Part shown: positions 26,660 through 39,622 of the stretch, piece after piece | Layout: each line of letters begins with the position of its first letter | Numbering within the stretch: position 1 is the stretch's first letter | Source: Micrococcales bacterium 31B | Lineage (GTDB): Bacteria; Actinomycetota; Actinomycetes; Actinomycetales; Dermabacteraceae | Assembly (NCBI GenBank): GCA_022803075.1 | Contig: JAFFTF010000002.1 | Location: 288,090-352,089, forward strand | Direction: 5' to 3' | Length of the DNA stretch: 64,000 nucleotides | The notes under the pieces: model-generated | Told to the model about the DNA's origin: nothing | Seen by the model: the letters and a program-made list of their open reading frames with translations, nothing else | The model's database searches: none | Program-made: the position numbers and the translations under genes

Positions 26660-27913
26660 CTACCGGCGTTCCGCCACCGCAGCGACGGCATCCCAGATGG
26701 CGTGCGCAACGCAATGCTTGCTGCCCTCGGCGCTCGCCACCACCGTGCCCTCGCGGTCGATAATGCTGACGGCGTTCGTCTCGCGACCAAACACCTGCTC
26801 GCCGCTCACATCGTTCGCCACCAACAGGTCGCAGCCCTTGCGCTTGATCTTCGCGGCGGCCAGGTCGAGCACGCTCGCCGTGGGCGTGCCCGTCTCGGCG
26901 GCAAAACCCACAACCGTCTGCCCGGGCCGCACCGGATCGGTCACGAGCCCCGCGAGGATGTCGTGGTTTTGTGTCAGTTCGAGCGTGAAGCCCACGCTCG
27001 CCGCGGACTTCTTCACCTTATGCTCGGCGTACTCGGCCGGTCGATAGTCCGACACCGCCGCGGCCATCACCACCACATCCGCCGACGCGGCGGCAGCCCG
27101 CACCGCGCCCTCCAGCTCGCGGGCGGACTCCACGCGCACCGTCTCCACCCCGGGTATCGGGTCGAGGCCAACATTGGCGGCCACTACGCTGACCCGCGCC
27201 CCCCGCACCAGGGCGGCCTCTGCCAACGCCCAGCCCTGGCGTCCAGAAGAACGGTTCGTCAGGTAGCGCACCGGGTCGAGCGCCTCGCGCGTGCCACCCG
27301 CAGAAATCACCACGTGGCGGCCCGCGAGGTCTTGGGGTGCCCGCTGCGGGGCCACCCCGGCGCGCACCGACTCCAAGAGCGTGAAAATGGCGGCGGGCTC
27401 GGGCAGCCGACCCGGACCCGTATCGGCGCCCGTTAGCCGGCCCACCGCGGGCTCGATCACGTGCACGCCGCGGCCCCGCAGCGTGGCAACGTTCGCCACC
27501 GTAGCGGGGTGCTGCCACATTTCGGTGTGCATGGCGGGGAACATGACGACCGGAGCCCGCGTCACCAAGAGCGTCGCGAGCAGCAGGGAATCCGCCTGCC
27601 CGGCGGCGGCCTTCGCGAGGGTGTTGGCCGTGGCCGGCGCGACCACGACGAGGTCGGCCTGCTGGCCGAGCGACACGTGCTTGACCTGATCGACATCGTC
27701 GAACACGCTCATGCGCACGGGATTGCCGCTGAGGGCCTCCCACGTCGCCGCGCCGACGAACTCGAGGCTCGACTCGGTGGGCATCACGTGCACGCTGGCC
27801 CCCGACTCGGTGAGCAGGCGCAGCACGAGGGCGGCCTTATACGCGGCAATGCCGCCGCCTACACCAAGGATCACCCTGGCGCCGGCGAGCGGCATCGAAA
27901 GGTCAGCAGTCAC
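26660..27913 (-). CDS. coaBC: Bifunctional phosphopantothenoylcysteine decarboxylase/phosphopantothenate-cysteine ligase
   Basis: 417 residues carrying out two successive steps of coenzyme A synthesis. N-terminal flavoprotein (CoaC) domain, about 1-190: GGGIAAYK, the catalytic histidine in VKHVSLG, PATANTLAKAA, and the substrate-recognition PAMHTEMW. C-terminal CoaB domain, about 195-417: ISAGGTREALDPVRYLTNRSSG, AAAVSDYRP, and the ligase lysine in KVKKS. It begins 5 bases after rpoZ ends, in the common order gmk-rpoZ-coaBC-metK. Confidence 0.96.
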   Translation of the reverse strand: MTADLSMPLAGARVILGVGGGIAAYKAALVLRLLTESGASVHVMPTESSLEFVGAATWEALSGNPVRMSVFDDVDQVKHVSLGQQADLVVVAPATANTLAKAAAGQADSLLLATLLVTRAPVVMFPAMHTEMWQHPATVANVATLRGRGVHVIEPAVGRLTGADTGPGRLPEPAAIFTLLESVRAGVAPQRAPQDLAGRHVVISAGGTREALDPVRYLTNRSSGRQGWALAEAALVRGARVSVVAANVGLDPIPGVETVRVESARELEGAVRAAAASADVVVMAAAVSDYRPAEYAEHKVKKSAASVGFTLELTQNHDILAGLVTDPVRPGQTVVGFAAETGTPTASVLDLAAAKIKRKGCDLLVANDVSGEQVFGRETNAVSIIDREGTVVASAEGSKHCVAHAIWDAVAAVAERR

Positions 27914-27918
27914 CTGAA

Positions 27919-28194
27919 TTACAGTTCGGTGGGCGTCTCGGTGGGCACCTGCTGCAACAGCTTGGCGTCGATCTCGCGCAGGGCGATCGACAGCGGCTTC
28001 TCTTGCGACGTGGTGTCCACCAGCGGGCCCACATACTCGAGCAGACCCTCGCTGAGCTGTGCGTAGTACGAGTTGATTTGGCGCGCGCGCTTCGACGCGA
28101 AAATCACGAGCGCGTACTTCGACTTGGCTTCTTCGAGCAGCTGGTCGATGGGCGGGTTCGTGATGCCAATGGGCTGAGCCGAGGTTCCTGGCAC
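27919..28194 (-). CDS. rpoZ: DNA-directed RNA polymerase omega subunit
   Basis: 91 residues from the GTG at 28194, chosen because GGAG lies 5 bases upstream and the resulting N-terminus ([16 protein letters not shown]) is the usual actinobacterial one; a longer frame to 28293 has no ribosome site. Omega helps assemble RNA polymerase. The core [26 protein letters not shown] and [11 protein letters not shown] are conserved. Between gmk and coaBC, as in most Actinobacteria. Confidence 0.95.
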   Translation of the reverse strand: MPGTSAQPIGITNPPIDQLLEEAKSKYALVIFASKRARQINSYYAQLSEGLLEYVGPLVDTTSQEKPLSIALREIDAKLLQQVPTETPTEL

Positions 28195-28396
28195 TGGTAC
28201 TCCATTCGAGGGGGACGCCGCGTGCCGCGTTGGCACCACTCCTTGCGGTGCGCCAACTTCAGCGGCTGCGGAAGGCCGCGCAGCGCGCGGCACACAAAAA
28301 CTTTCACCAGTTTAGACGTTCGGGGCCGAAAACACCTATTTCGCCGACCCGCTAAGTACTGTGAGATTGGACGAGATCACCCGATCGACGAGGGCA

Positions 28397-28999
28397 TTAG
28401 TGCGCGGTCCCCTTCATCACGGCGACCAATTCATCGGCTGCGCGCTCAACGTCGTAATTAATGATGGTGACGTCGAATTCCTGCTCGGCCGCGAGTTCAA
28501 CCTTCGCGGTCTCGAGGCGCCGCGTGCGCTCCTCCTCGTCCTCCGTGCCGCGGCCCACTAGGCGACGCACGAGCTCGTCCCAACTGGGTGGCGCGAGAAA
28601 CACCATGTGCGCCTCGGGCATGGATTCGCGCACCTGGCGGGCTCCCGCGAGGTCAATCTCGAGCAGCGGCAAGTGACCGCCCGCGATGGCGTCCAGCACT
28701 GCCTGCCGCGGCGTACCGTACCGATTGCGACCATGCACCCAGGCCCACTCCAGCATCTCGCCGGCCTCCACCATGGCGTCAAACCGCTCCGCCGAAATGA
28801 AGTAGTAGTGCACGCCATCGACCTCGCCGGGGCGCGGGGCGCGCGTCGTGCACGACACGGAGAGCCACACTTCGGGGTACCGGCGGCGAATATCGGCCGA
28901 GACGGTGCCCTTTCCCACAGCAGTGGGCCCCGCGAGTACCGTCAGTCGATGTCGTGACGGCGAACCCGCGGGGCCCACCTGTGAAGTCTCAGTCTGCAT
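28397..28999 (-). CDS. gmk: Guanylate kinase
   Basis: 200 residues. Phosphorylates GMP to GDP. P-loop [13 protein letters not shown]-binding [35 protein letters not shown] and the lid region [17 protein letters not shown] are present. The P-loop has Val-Gly-Lys-Gly in place of the more common SGVGKST, as in other actinobacterial Gmk proteins. The minus-strand sequence TAATCT lies 5 bases before the ATG, so the message may be leaderless; the upstream mihF gene ends 112 bases away. Confidence 0.95.
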   Translation of the reverse strand: MQTETSQVGPAGSPSRHRLTVLAGPTAVGKGTVSADIRRRYPEVWLSVSCTTRAPRPGEVDGVHYYFISAERFDAMVEAGEMLEWAWVHGRNRYGTPRQAVLDAIAGGHLPLLEIDLAGARQVRESMPEAHMVFLAPPSWDELVRRLVGRGTEDEEERTRRLETAKVELAAEQEFDVTIINYDVERAADELVAVMKGTAH

Positions 29000-29111
29000 A
29001 CCTGAGATTATTGACTATTCGACACTAAATCACCATTGCGGTCAGCCGATCTGAACAGCGGTCTGACCACAATTCGCGCCGAGTCTCAGTCGGCCCGTGT
29101 CGAAGCGTCTT

Positions 29112-29438
29112 TTAGTGAGGGAAGTACTCCACCAACTTGGCCGTCTGCTGAGCACCCAGGCCCCGCAGGCGACGCGACGGCGAAATGCCGATCTCGTCCA
29201 TGATCTGCTGCGCCTTGACCTTGCCAACTCCCGGCAGAGCCTCGAGCAGAGCGGACACCTTCATCTTGCCGACGATGTTGTTGTTTTCGGCCTCGTCGAG
29301 GACCTTCTTGATCGCCGCGCCGCGACTTTCGCCGCTGTTTTTCAGATTCTCCTTGATCTGAGCGCGTTCACGACGGGCCTCGGCGGCCTTTTCCAACGCT
29401 GCAGCGCGCTGTTCCGGAGTAAGTGGGGGCAGTGCCAC
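29112..29438 (-). CDS. mihF: Actinobacterial integration host factor mIHF
   Basis: 108 residues, GTG start with TGAGGTG 5 bases upstream. mIHF is a small nucleoid-associated DNA-bending protein specific to Actinobacteria. A long basic helix at the N-terminus (LTPEQRAAALEKAAEARRERAQIKENLK) is followed by the helix-two-turn-helix core with ALLEALPGVGKVKAQQIMDEIGI and ends at SPSRRLRGLGAQQ, all family hallmarks. Lies between pyrF and gmk, its usual place. Confidence 0.96.
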   Translation of the reverse strand: MALPPLTPEQRAAALEKAAEARRERAQIKENLKNSGESRGAAIKKVLDEAENNNIVGKMKVSALLEALPGVGKVKAQQIMDEIGISPSRRLRGLGAQQTAKLVEYFPH

Positions 29439-29543
29439 TTTTTCACCTCATCATTCGATTCGTAGCCGCGCCAGCGACGCGACATGGTGTGGCCGAAGCC
29501 ACGTGAACTCTAGCGACGGATTCCCGCCTATCGTGGGCGCACC

Positions 29544-30431
29544 TTAAGCCGATACTGCCTGCGACATGTCATCGGTGACTCGTCGAGCCGCGTCACGCAA
29601 AGTCGCCACGCTCGGCCCCGCGCGCAACACTCCGCGCGAAACCGATGCCACGACATTGCCTAACGCGTTGCCAAAGACATCACGTACCTCGGCCTCGCCC
29701 GCACCCTGTGCACCGATCCCTGGAGCGAGCAGAGGAGCCCCACTCGCCGCTAGGTCAATGCCCAGGTCACGCGCTGCGGAACCGATTGTCGCTCCGATCA
29801 CAAGTCCGAGACTACCCAGGTCAGAGCCGCATTTCAACATCTCTGCCGCATTCGACCGCTGGGCCTCCCGCACGACCTCGGCCGCGACGGATACTCCCGC
29901 AGCTGATTGCGCATGCTGAATCGAGCGCCCTTCGGGGTTCGAGGTGAGCGCCAAAACGAAGGTTCCCTTGCCATTCGCGCTGGCCAGGGCCATGGCCTCG
30001 GCGAGCGCTCCGAAGCCCAGATAGGGGGTCAGCGTGATCGCATCGGCTTCCAAAGGAGCGCCCGGCAGCAGGTAGGCCTCCGCGTATCCCTGCATGGTAG
30101 AGCCAATATCTCCGCGCTTGACATCCAAAATCGTGAGCACATCGCGCTCTCGCGCCGCCGCCAGCAGGTCCTCCAGGACGGCTATACCCCGCGACCCGTG
30201 CCGCTCGAAGAAGGCCGACTGCGGCTTGATCGAGTTGACCTCGCCCGTGACGGCCTCCAGCACCGCGAAACTGAAACTCCGCAGGCCCTCTGGAGTGTCG
30301 TCGAGCCCCCAGTCGCGGAGTAAAGAAGCATGCGGATCGATGCCCACACAGACCGGCCCCCGCGTGTCGAGCGCCTCCCGCAGCCGCACCCCGAAGGGCA
30401 CCACCGCGGGGATGGCTGGAATATTAGCCAT
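29544..30431 (-). CDS. pyrF: Orotidine-5'-phosphate decarboxylase (type 2)
   Basis: 295 residues, the longer type 2 form. Last step of UMP synthesis. VGIDPHASLL at the start, IKPQSAFFERHG, the catalytic DVKRGDIGSTMQGYA (Asp-Lys-Asp relay), and LLAPGIGAQGAG near the phosphate site are all seen. Last pyrimidine gene of the operon, 36 bases after carB. Confidence 0.96.
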   Translation of the reverse strand: MANIPAIPAVVPFGVRLREALDTRGPVCVGIDPHASLLRDWGLDDTPEGLRSFSFAVLEAVTGEVNSIKPQSAFFERHGSRGIAVLEDLLAAARERDVLTILDVKRGDIGSTMQGYAEAYLLPGAPLEADAITLTPYLGFGALAEAMALASANGKGTFVLALTSNPEGRSIQHAQSAAGVSVAAEVVREAQRSNAAEMLKCGSDLGSLGLVIGATIGSAARDLGIDLAASGAPLLAPGIGAQGAGEAEVRDVFGNALGNVVASVSRGVLRAGPSVATLRDAARRVTDDMSQAVSA

Positions 30432-30467
30432 GTCGTAACCCGCCTTTCGCCCGTAGACCTGCCACGG

Positions 30468-33799
<3,332 letters not shown>

Positions 33800-33800
<1 letters not shown>

Positions 33801-34972
33801 CAGGCACTCTTCCTTTCGGCGATGAGGGCGACCAAGCGGTCAAAGAGATAGGCGGCATCGTGGGGTCCGGCCGCGGCCTCCGGGTGGTACTGCACCGAGA
33901 AGGCGGGAATGTCGAGGCAGCGCAGGCCCTCCACGACGTTGTCGTTGAGGCCGATGTGCGAGACCAGCACGCGACCGTACTGCTGATTCGGGGCGATGGT
34001 TGCCTCGCCGAGCGGGGCATCCACCGCGAAGCCGTGGTTTTGGGCCGTGATTTCTACCTTTTGCGTTTCAACATCGAGCACCGGCTGGTTGATGCCGCGA
34101 TGCCCGAACTGCAACTTGTAGGTGTCGAAGCCGAGCGCGCGACCCAGCAGCTGATTGCCGAAGCAAATGCCAAAGTAGGGCACGCCGGCGTCCAGAATAT
34201 GTCGCAGGAGCGCGACCTGCTGCTCGGCTGCCGCGGGGTCGCCGGGGCCGTTCGAATAGAACACGGCGTCTGGCTTCAGGGCCATGATGTCCTCGAAGGT
34301 CGAGGCGGCGGGTACGACCTGCACGCGCAGACCGCGGGCGGCCATCATGCGCGGCGTGTTGCGCTTGATCCCGAGGTCGAGCGCGACGACCGTGCCGCGG
34401 CACTCACCCTCGGGCTCCACCGTGACGACCGTATCGGTCGAGACCTGGGCCGCGAACGACGCGCCCTTCATCTCGGGTGCGGACTGCACCTCGCGCAGCA
34501 GGTCGCTGTCGCGGCGGCGCTCCCCGTTCTCGTCCAGCAGGGCGTCGCCGCTGAAGATGCCGCCCCGCATGCTGCCCTTGTCGCGCAGGGTGCGGGTGAG
34601 CGCGCGCGTGTCGATGCCGCTGATGCCCACGATGCCGTTCGACTCGAGGTCGGTGGCGAGCTCGCGCTGGCTGCGGTGATTGGACGCGCGGCGGGCGGGG
34701 TCGCGCACGACGTACCCGTTCACCCAGATGCGGTGCGACTCCATGTCGTCATCGTTCATGCCCGTGTTGCCGATGTGCGGAGCGGTCATGACCACGATCT
34801 GGCCGCAGTACGACGGGTCGGTGAGGGTCTCCTGGTAGCCCGTCATGGCGGTCGCAAAGACGACCTCGGCGAGCGTGGCTCCCCGGGCGCCGTACGCCTG
34901 GCCCCGCCAGAGCGTGCCGTTTTCCAGCACCAGCACGGCGGGCTCAATATTTAGGGGGGACGCTAGAGTCAT
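33800..34972 (-). CDS. carA: Carbamoyl-phosphate synthase small (glutaminase) subunit
   Basis: 390 residues. Supplies ammonia from glutamine to CarB. N-terminal domain with [18 protein letters not shown] and [12 protein letters not shown]; the class I glutaminase domain has the nucleophile cysteine in [16 protein letters not shown] and the partner histidine/glutamate in [11 protein letters not shown]. Overlaps its upstream neighbour (PH-like protein) by 4 bases and carB by 1. Confidence 0.97.
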
Positions 34973-35550
34973 GCTTCCTCATTTTTCTGGCGGTTGGCAG
35001 GGCGATCGGGTGCGGCATTGACGGCATCGCGCAGCATGGCGACGCGGTCATCAGCCGGGGGGTTACTGTGAATTATCGCGGACAGTCGCGCGGCGAGTTC
35101 ATCGGATTCCGCGCGCTGACTGACGTGCAGGCCCGTGTCGAGGGCCGTGCCGTGGTGGGCCCACGACAGCACGACGAGGCGCTGCTTGCCCACAAACTTG
35201 CCGGCCATGCCGTCGGCGCGGGAGACCTTCAGCAGGTCGCCGCCGTGCAGGTAGATATCCTGCACGCCTTCGCGCCGCAGTCGCACCGACTGGCCGGTCG
35301 TCTCGATCAGCACGTTGCTGCGCTGACCGAGCGTGTGCGTAACAACACGTTCGAGCCAGTCACCCGTGAGCGTCGTCGACACGTAGACGCCCTCCACGCT
35401 GTGCTCGGCGGCAAACTCGGCGGGGGCGGGCTGCAGCGGAGGCAGGTCCACGTGCTTGCCGCGGCGGTTCCAGCCGAAGCGCATGAGGGCGTAGATGCCC
35501 AGCAGCACGACCAGCAGAATCGCTATGGCGTACCAGTGTTGAGTGGTCAC
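34969..35550 (-). CDS. PH-like membrane protein of the pyr operon
   Basis: 193 residues with one N-terminal membrane helix (about 5-24) and a cytoplasmic or outer domain (about 50-165) resembling the bacterial PH-like fold seen at this position in Actinobacteria (the Rv1382 type). It overlaps pyrC and carA by 4 bases each, so it is translated with the pyrimidine enzymes. Whether it has a role in pyrimidine synthesis is not known. No catalytic motif is visible. Confidence 0.8.
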   Translation of the reverse strand: MTTQHWYAIAILLVVLLGIYALMRFGWNRRGKHVDLPPLQPAPAEFAAEHSVEGVYVSTTLTGDWLERVVTHTLGQRSNVLIETTGQSVRLRREGVQDIYLHGGDLLKVSRADGMAGKFVGKQRLVVLSWAHHGTALDTGLHVSQRAESDELAARLSAIIHSNPPADDRVAMLRDAVNAAPDRPANRQKNEEA

Positions 35551-36884
35551 CTGCTCACCGCCTGGTGGGCGACCAGCTCGGGCGCCACCAGCTGCCCGTC
35601 GAGCACGGTGGCCTTGCCGTGCAGGAACGTGGCACGCGTGCGTCCCTTCAGAATGTCACCCTCGAACGGCGTGAAGCGGCCCTGCGTGGCGTGTTCCGTG
35701 TGAGAGACCGGCGCCTCAACGGTGTGGTCCCACAGCAACAGGTTGGCGGGTTCGCCCTCGGCGAGGGGGCGGCCCTGGTCGGCGACGCGACCAATCTGAG
35801 CCGGCCGTTCGCTCATCACTCGAGCGACGTCGCGCCACGTGAGGTCGTTGTCGGCACCGGTCATGAGCGTGGTCTGCACGATGGAGAGCGCCGTTTCGAG
35901 CCCGGGCATACCCATCGCGGCGACGGCCCACTCGCATTCCTTGTCTTCGGCGGGGTGCGGCGCGTGATCGGTGGCGACGATGTCGATGGTGCCGTCTCGC
36001 AGACCCTCACGCACGGCGTCGCGGTCGTTCGCGGCCCGCAGCGGGGGGTTGACCTTGAACTTGGGGTTGAAGGTGCGCACCTTGTCGTCGGTGAGAATCA
36101 GGTGATGCGGCGTGACCTCGGCCGACACGTTGATGCCGCGAGACTTGGCCCAGCGCACCACCTCGACGCTGCCCGCGGTAGAGAGGTGACACACGTGCAG
36201 TCGCGAGCCCACGTGCTCGGCGAGCAGCACGTCGCGCGCGATGATCGACTCCTCGGCGACTGCGGGCCAGCCGGTCAGTCCCAGTTCGGCCGACACCTCG
36301 CCCTCATGCATGAGAGCGCCCTCGGTGAGGCGGGGTTCTTGAGCGTGCTGCGCGACGACCCCGTCGAAGGCCTTGACGTATTCGAGCGCGCGGCGCATGA
36401 GCACCGGGTCATGCACGCACTTGCCGTCGTCGCTGAATACGGTGACGGCCGCGGCGCTCGTTGCCATGGCGTTGAGCTCGGCGAGTTGTTCGCCGTCGAG
36501 CCCGATCGTGACGGCGCCGACGGGGCGCACGTCGGCGTAGCCGTGGTCGCGGCCGAGTCGCCACACCTGTTCCACCACGCCGGCCGTGTCGGCGACGGGG
36601 GTCGTGTTGGCCATGGCGTGGACGCACGTGTACCCGCCTTTGGCTGCGGCCTGGCTGCCCGTGAGGATCGTCTCCGAATCCTCACGGCCCGGCTCGCGCA
36701 GGTGGGTGTGCAGGTCTACGAGGCCCGGCAGAGCCACGGTGTCGGTGCCATCAATCGTGCGGACGCCCCGGTCCGCCGTCAGGCTGCCGGCCTTGGCGAT
36801 GCGGGCGATCATTCCGTCCGCGAGGAGGATGTCGACCGCCTGCTCTCCGTACAGCGAGGTGTTCTGAATCAAGTACGAGGTCAT
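35547..36884 (-). CDS. pyrC: Dihydroorotase
   Basis: 445 residues, amidohydrolase fold. Closes carbamoyl-aspartate to dihydroorotate. Metal ligands are in DLHTHLREPGREDSET, HAQEPRLTEG and HVCHLSTAGSVE, with the catalytic Asp in VATDHAPHP. The late ELGL...ITSYLIQ frame is typical of class I bacterial enzymes. Lies 53 bases after pyrB and overlaps the PH-like gene. Confidence 0.97.
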   Translation of the reverse strand: MTSYLIQNTSLYGEQAVDILLADGMIARIAKAGSLTADRGVRTIDGTDTVALPGLVDLHTHLREPGREDSETILTGSQAAAKGGYTCVHAMANTTPVADTAGVVEQVWRLGRDHGYADVRPVGAVTIGLDGEQLAELNAMATSAAAVTVFSDDGKCVHDPVLMRRALEYVKAFDGVVAQHAQEPRLTEGALMHEGEVSAELGLTGWPAVAEESIIARDVLLAEHVGSRLHVCHLSTAGSVEVVRWAKSRGINVSAEVTPHHLILTDDKVRTFNPKFKVNPPLRAANDRDAVREGLRDGTIDIVATDHAPHPAEDKECEWAVAAMGMPGLETALSIVQTTLMTGADNDLTWRDVARVMSERPAQIGRVADQGRPLAEGEPANLLLWDHTVEAPVSHTEHATQGRFTPFEGDILKGRTRATFLHGKATVLDGQLVAPELVAHQAVSR

Positions 36885-36937
36885 CTCACGCCTTCCAGTG
36901 CGGCCACGGGGCCGCGCATTATGCGCCGTGCGGCGCG

Positions 36938-37915
36938 CTAGGAGTCTTGCCCTGCGAGCAGGTGGTAGAGCACGGCCATGCGCACGGAGACGCCGTTGGT
37001 GACCTGCTCTTCGATGGTGGACCGGGCCGAGTCGGCGGCGGCCGAGGAGATTTCGAGGCCGCGATTCATGGGGCCGGGATGCATGATCAGCGCGTGGTCT
37101 GGCAGGGCCGCCATGCGCTTTTCGTCGAACCCGTAGAGGCGCGAGTATTCGCGCTCGGAGGGGAAGAATCCGCCGCGGCCCCCCATGCGTTCGCGTTGCA
37201 CGCGCAGCATCATCACGACGTCGGGCCGGCCGTGCGCTGCCAGCCCGGCCAGCGTGGCGTCCAGGTCATAGGAAACCTCGCAGGGCCACGCGCCGACGCC
37301 CACGGGCAGCAGGGTGGGCGGGGCCACGAGCGTGACGTGCGCGCCGAGGGTCGTGAGCAGCCACACGTTGGAGCGGGCGACTCGCGAGTGCAATATGTCG
37401 CCCACGATCGCGACGTGTACGCCCGCGAGGTCGGTGCCGGCGGACGCCGCGTGGCCGAGATGGCCGGCCAGCCGCCGTCGCATAGTGAAGGCGTCGAGCA
37501 ACGCCTGGGTGGGGTGCTCGTGCTTGCCGTCGCCCGCGTTGATGACGTGCTGGTTGACGGCGTGCGACTCGGCCAGCAGGTGGGGCGCACCCGAGGCCCA
37601 GTGGCGGATCACGACGGCGTCGGCGCCCATGGCCTGCAGGGTCTTGGCTGTGTCGAGCAGAGACTCACCCTTCGCGACGCTCGAGCCCTTGGCGGCGAAG
37701 TTGATGACGTCCGCGCTCAGTCGCTTGGCGGCGGCCTCGAACGAGATGCGCGTGCGGGTGGAGTCTTCGTAGAACAGGTTCACGACGGTGCGGCCGCGCA
37801 GCGTGGGCAGCTTCTTGATCTCGCGTTGCTGCGTGGCTGCCATCTGCTCGGTCGTGTCGAGCAGTTCGATGGCGGACTCACGGCTGAGGTCCTTGGTGCT
37901 GAGCAGGTGCTTCAT
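36938..37915 (-). CDS. pyrB: Aspartate carbamoyltransferase catalytic subunit
   Basis: 325 residues. Joins carbamoyl phosphate and aspartate. The carbamoyl-phosphate loop reads [22 protein letters not shown], followed by [16 protein letters not shown], and the aspartate-binding [22 protein letters not shown] is near the end. No pyrI regulatory gene is present. Overlaps pyrR by 4 bases. Confidence 0.97.
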   Translation of the reverse strand: MKHLLSTKDLSRESAIELLDTTEQMAATQQREIKKLPTLRGRTVVNLFYEDSTRTRISFEAAAKRLSADVINFAAKGSSVAKGESLLDTAKTLQAMGADAVVIRHWASGAPHLLAESHAVNQHVINAGDGKHEHPTQALLDAFTMRRRLAGHLGHAASAGTDLAGVHVAIVGDILHSRVARSNVWLLTTLGAHVTLVAPPTLLPVGVGAWPCEVSYDLDATLAGLAAHGRPDVVMMLRVQRERMGGRGGFFPSEREYSRLYGFDEKRMAALPDHALIMHPGPMNRGLEISSAAADSARSTIEEQVTNGVSVRMAVLYHLLAGQDS

Positions 37916-38499
37916 GCCGCGCCTCCCCCGGTCACCGCGGTGATGGTGACGGAGTCGAGGCCGTCGATCTCGCGGACGTTGACCTTGACACGTTCGGCGA
38001 GCGAGGTGGGCAGGTTTTTGCCCACGTGGTCGGCGCGGATCGGCAGTTGGCGATGCCCACGGTCGACGAGCACGGCGAGGCGCACCGCCGCGGGGCGGCC
38101 GAGGTCGGAGAGGGCATCGAGGGCGGCACGAATGGTGCGCCCGGAGAACAGCACGTCGTCGACGAGGACGACCACCTTACCGTCGATGCCGGAGGCGGGA
38201 ATTTCGGTGTGGCCCACGGTGCGCGTGATGTTGCGGGCCAGGTCGTCGCGGTGCATGGTGACGTCGAGGGAGCCCACGAGCTCGGCCGCCGTGAGGCCCG
38301 GGCTGTGCTGCGCGATGCGCTCCGCAATGCGCTGTGCGAGGGGGGCGCCGCGCGAGGGTATACCGAGAATCACGAGATTGTCGGTGCCGTGATTCGCCTC
38401 GATGATTTGAAAGGCGATGCGCGTGAGGATGCGCTCGAAATCGGGCGCGGCGATGACCGTCGTTTCGGTGACACCGCCCGCCTGGGGCTCGCTGGCCAT
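37912..38499 (-). CDS. pyrR: Pyrimidine operon regulator PyrR
   Basis: 195 residues with a phosphoribosyltransferase fold; the PRPP loop is [21 protein letters not shown]. PyrR binds uridine nucleotides and then a conserved hairpin in pyr mRNA; it often has weak uracil phosphoribosyltransferase activity. First gene of the operon. Its own leader carries a PyrR-type RNA motif that includes the ribosome-binding site (38508-38529), so the operon is probably autoregulated at translation initiation. Confidence 0.95.
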   Translation of the reverse strand: MASEPQAGGVTETTVIAAPDFERILTRIAFQIIEANHGTDNLVILGIPSRGAPLAQRIAERIAQHSPGLTAAELVGSLDVTMHRDDLARNITRTVGHTEIPASGIDGKVVVLVDDVLFSGRTIRAALDALSDLGRPAAVRLAVLVDRGHRQLPIRADHVGKNLPTSLAERVKVNVREIDGLDSVTITAVTGGGAA

Positions 38500-38507
38500 A
38501 GGGGGTA

Positions 38508-38529
38508 GTCCTTTCCCGCCTCACTGGAC
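38508..38529 (-). promoter_or_regulatory. PyrR-binding RNA hairpin containing the pyrR ribosome-binding site
   Basis: On the minus strand the leader reads GTCCAGTGAGGCGGG then AAAGGAC. GTCC (38529-38526) can pair with GGAC (38511-38508), enclosing the conserved AGNGAGGC loop known from PyrR sites (consensus UCCAGAGAGGCU). The Shine-Dalgarno AAGGA lies in the 3' arm, 9 bases before the ATG. Binding would hide the ribosome site, the mechanism described for mycobacterial pyr operons. Confidence 0.85.
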
Positions 38530-38752
38530 GGTCTTTAAAGGATCAATCGCGCACCCGTGGCGGAGCCGGGGCCGCCAGGCTGGGCTCCACTCAACTTGGC
38601 TGGGCTGGGCTCAGCTGGATAGCGCGTGGTTCGGTCGAACAGCCTCACGTTACCAGCGTTCCCGAACCAGCCCCGAGCGAGTACAACATGTAAGATTCTC
38701 AGTTCGTCTCGGCATTAGGCGCGTTCGACACGACATTTGCACACGGCATCGG

Positions 38753-38765
38753 TTACGCTCTGTGA
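38753..38765 (+). promoter_or_regulatory. Putative BldD box upstream of bldD
   Basis: TTACGCTCTGTGA matches the Streptomyces BldD consensus TNACNCWGNGTNA at all fixed positions but one (C for the central G). It lies about 160 bases before bldD and overlaps a possible -35/-10 pair, as expected for autoregulation. Confidence 0.55.
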
Positions 38766-38922
38766 TTAGCAAGAGTGAGCACTTACAACGAAGCACGCGC
38801 GAAACGAAATCGTCCCCGACGAATCGCGCCGCGACTGCGTCGTGAGTTCCCCATGAGTCAACTCGCGCCCCGCCCCGTGCGGTCACGTTAGTTCGGTTAC
38901 AGGCTTTTTTCCGGAGGAAAGC

Positions 38923-39426
38923 ATGGCAGATAGTTACGCATTGGCTCTTGGAGCAAAATTGCGCGCCATTCGTACCCAACAGGGACTCTCCCTGCAGGGC
39001 GTCGAAGACAAGTCCAATGGTGCATGGAAGGCCGTAGTGGTCGGCTCCTACGAGCGCGGTGACCGCGCCGTGACGACCCAGCGCCTGGCCGAGTTGGCCG
39101 ATTTCTACGGGGTGCCCATCACGGCGTTGCTGCCCGACGCCGCCAACGTGTCGGCCGCCACCACCCCGCCGAAGCTCATCTTGAATCTCGAGCGCATCGC
39201 AGAGTTGAACTCGGCCGAGATGGCCCCCCTGTCTCGCTACGTCGCGAACATTCAGGGGCAGCGCGGCGATTACAACGGCAAGATCCTGTCGATCCGCACC
39301 GAAGACCTGCGGTCCCTCGCGGTGATCCTCGATAAGACGCCCGCTCAGGTCACTGAGCAGCTCATCGAACTGAAGATCCTGAACCCCGAGGCACGCAATA
39401 CCATGCAGGCCGAGGGCGACCTGTAA
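38923..39426 (+). CDS. bldD: BldD-type c-di-GMP-responsive transcriptional regulator
   Basis: 167 residues, the length of Streptomyces BldD. N-terminal XRE-type helix-turn-helix (LGAKLRAIRTQQGLSLQGVE, VVVGSYERGDRAVTTQRLAELADFYGVP) and a C-terminal domain with the complete c-di-GMP signature RGD-x8-RTED (RxD-x8-RxxD) at about residues 108-122. In Streptomyces the ligand-bound dimer represses development genes. This genome shows no sporulation genes here, so its targets must differ. GGAGG lies 5 bases before the ATG. It is divergent from pyrR. Confidence 0.92.
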   Translation: MADSYALALGAKLRAIRTQQGLSLQGVEDKSNGAWKAVVVGSYERGDRAVTTQRLAELADFYGVPITALLPDAANVSAATTPPKLILNLERIAELNSAEMAPLSRYVANIQGQRGDYNGKILSIRTEDLRSLAVILDKTPAQVTEQLIELKILNPEARNTMQAEGDL

Positions 39427-39448
39427 CAACACGTTTGATACTCCTTCA

Positions 39449-39479
39449 CGGACCGGGGCGCCAGCGGCGACCCGGTCCG
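39449..39479 (+). terminator. Hairpin terminator after bldD
   Basis: CGGACCGGG (39449-39457) pairs with CCCGGTCCG (39471-39479), followed by TTGTCGT. The short T content makes it a moderate terminator. Confidence 0.6.
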
Positions 39480-39622
39480 TTGTCGTATGCGCGGCAAACC
39501 CGCGATTCGCCGCCATAACTGCACGTCAACGGCGATTTACCGCGAGTTCACACGGGGTTGGTGGCAGTGTGGTTGAGTGGGCTGAGGGCCCGGCACGGGC
39601 CCAAACGTCCCCAGGAGTTCCC

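Larger units (their letters stand above)
38500..38922. other. Divergent pyrR-bldD intergenic region (423 bp)
   Basis: Holds the PyrR leader element near pyrR and the regulatory region of bldD, including an apparent BldD box at 38753-38765 and a possible sigma-70-like pair TTGCAC/TGTGAT overlapping it. The sequence at 38660-38800 is clearly less GC-rich than the genes around it. No additional gene is evident. Confidence 0.6.

Noticed and set aside
36947-38392. 481-codon plus-strand frame opposite pyrB and pyrR
   Set aside because: Antisense shadow that spans two genes with overlapping stop and start codons on the real strand.
38620-38660. Possible tRNA (GTTCGA-like sequence)
   Set aside because: Only a partial T-loop-like stretch; no acceptor stem or cloverleaf can be drawn.
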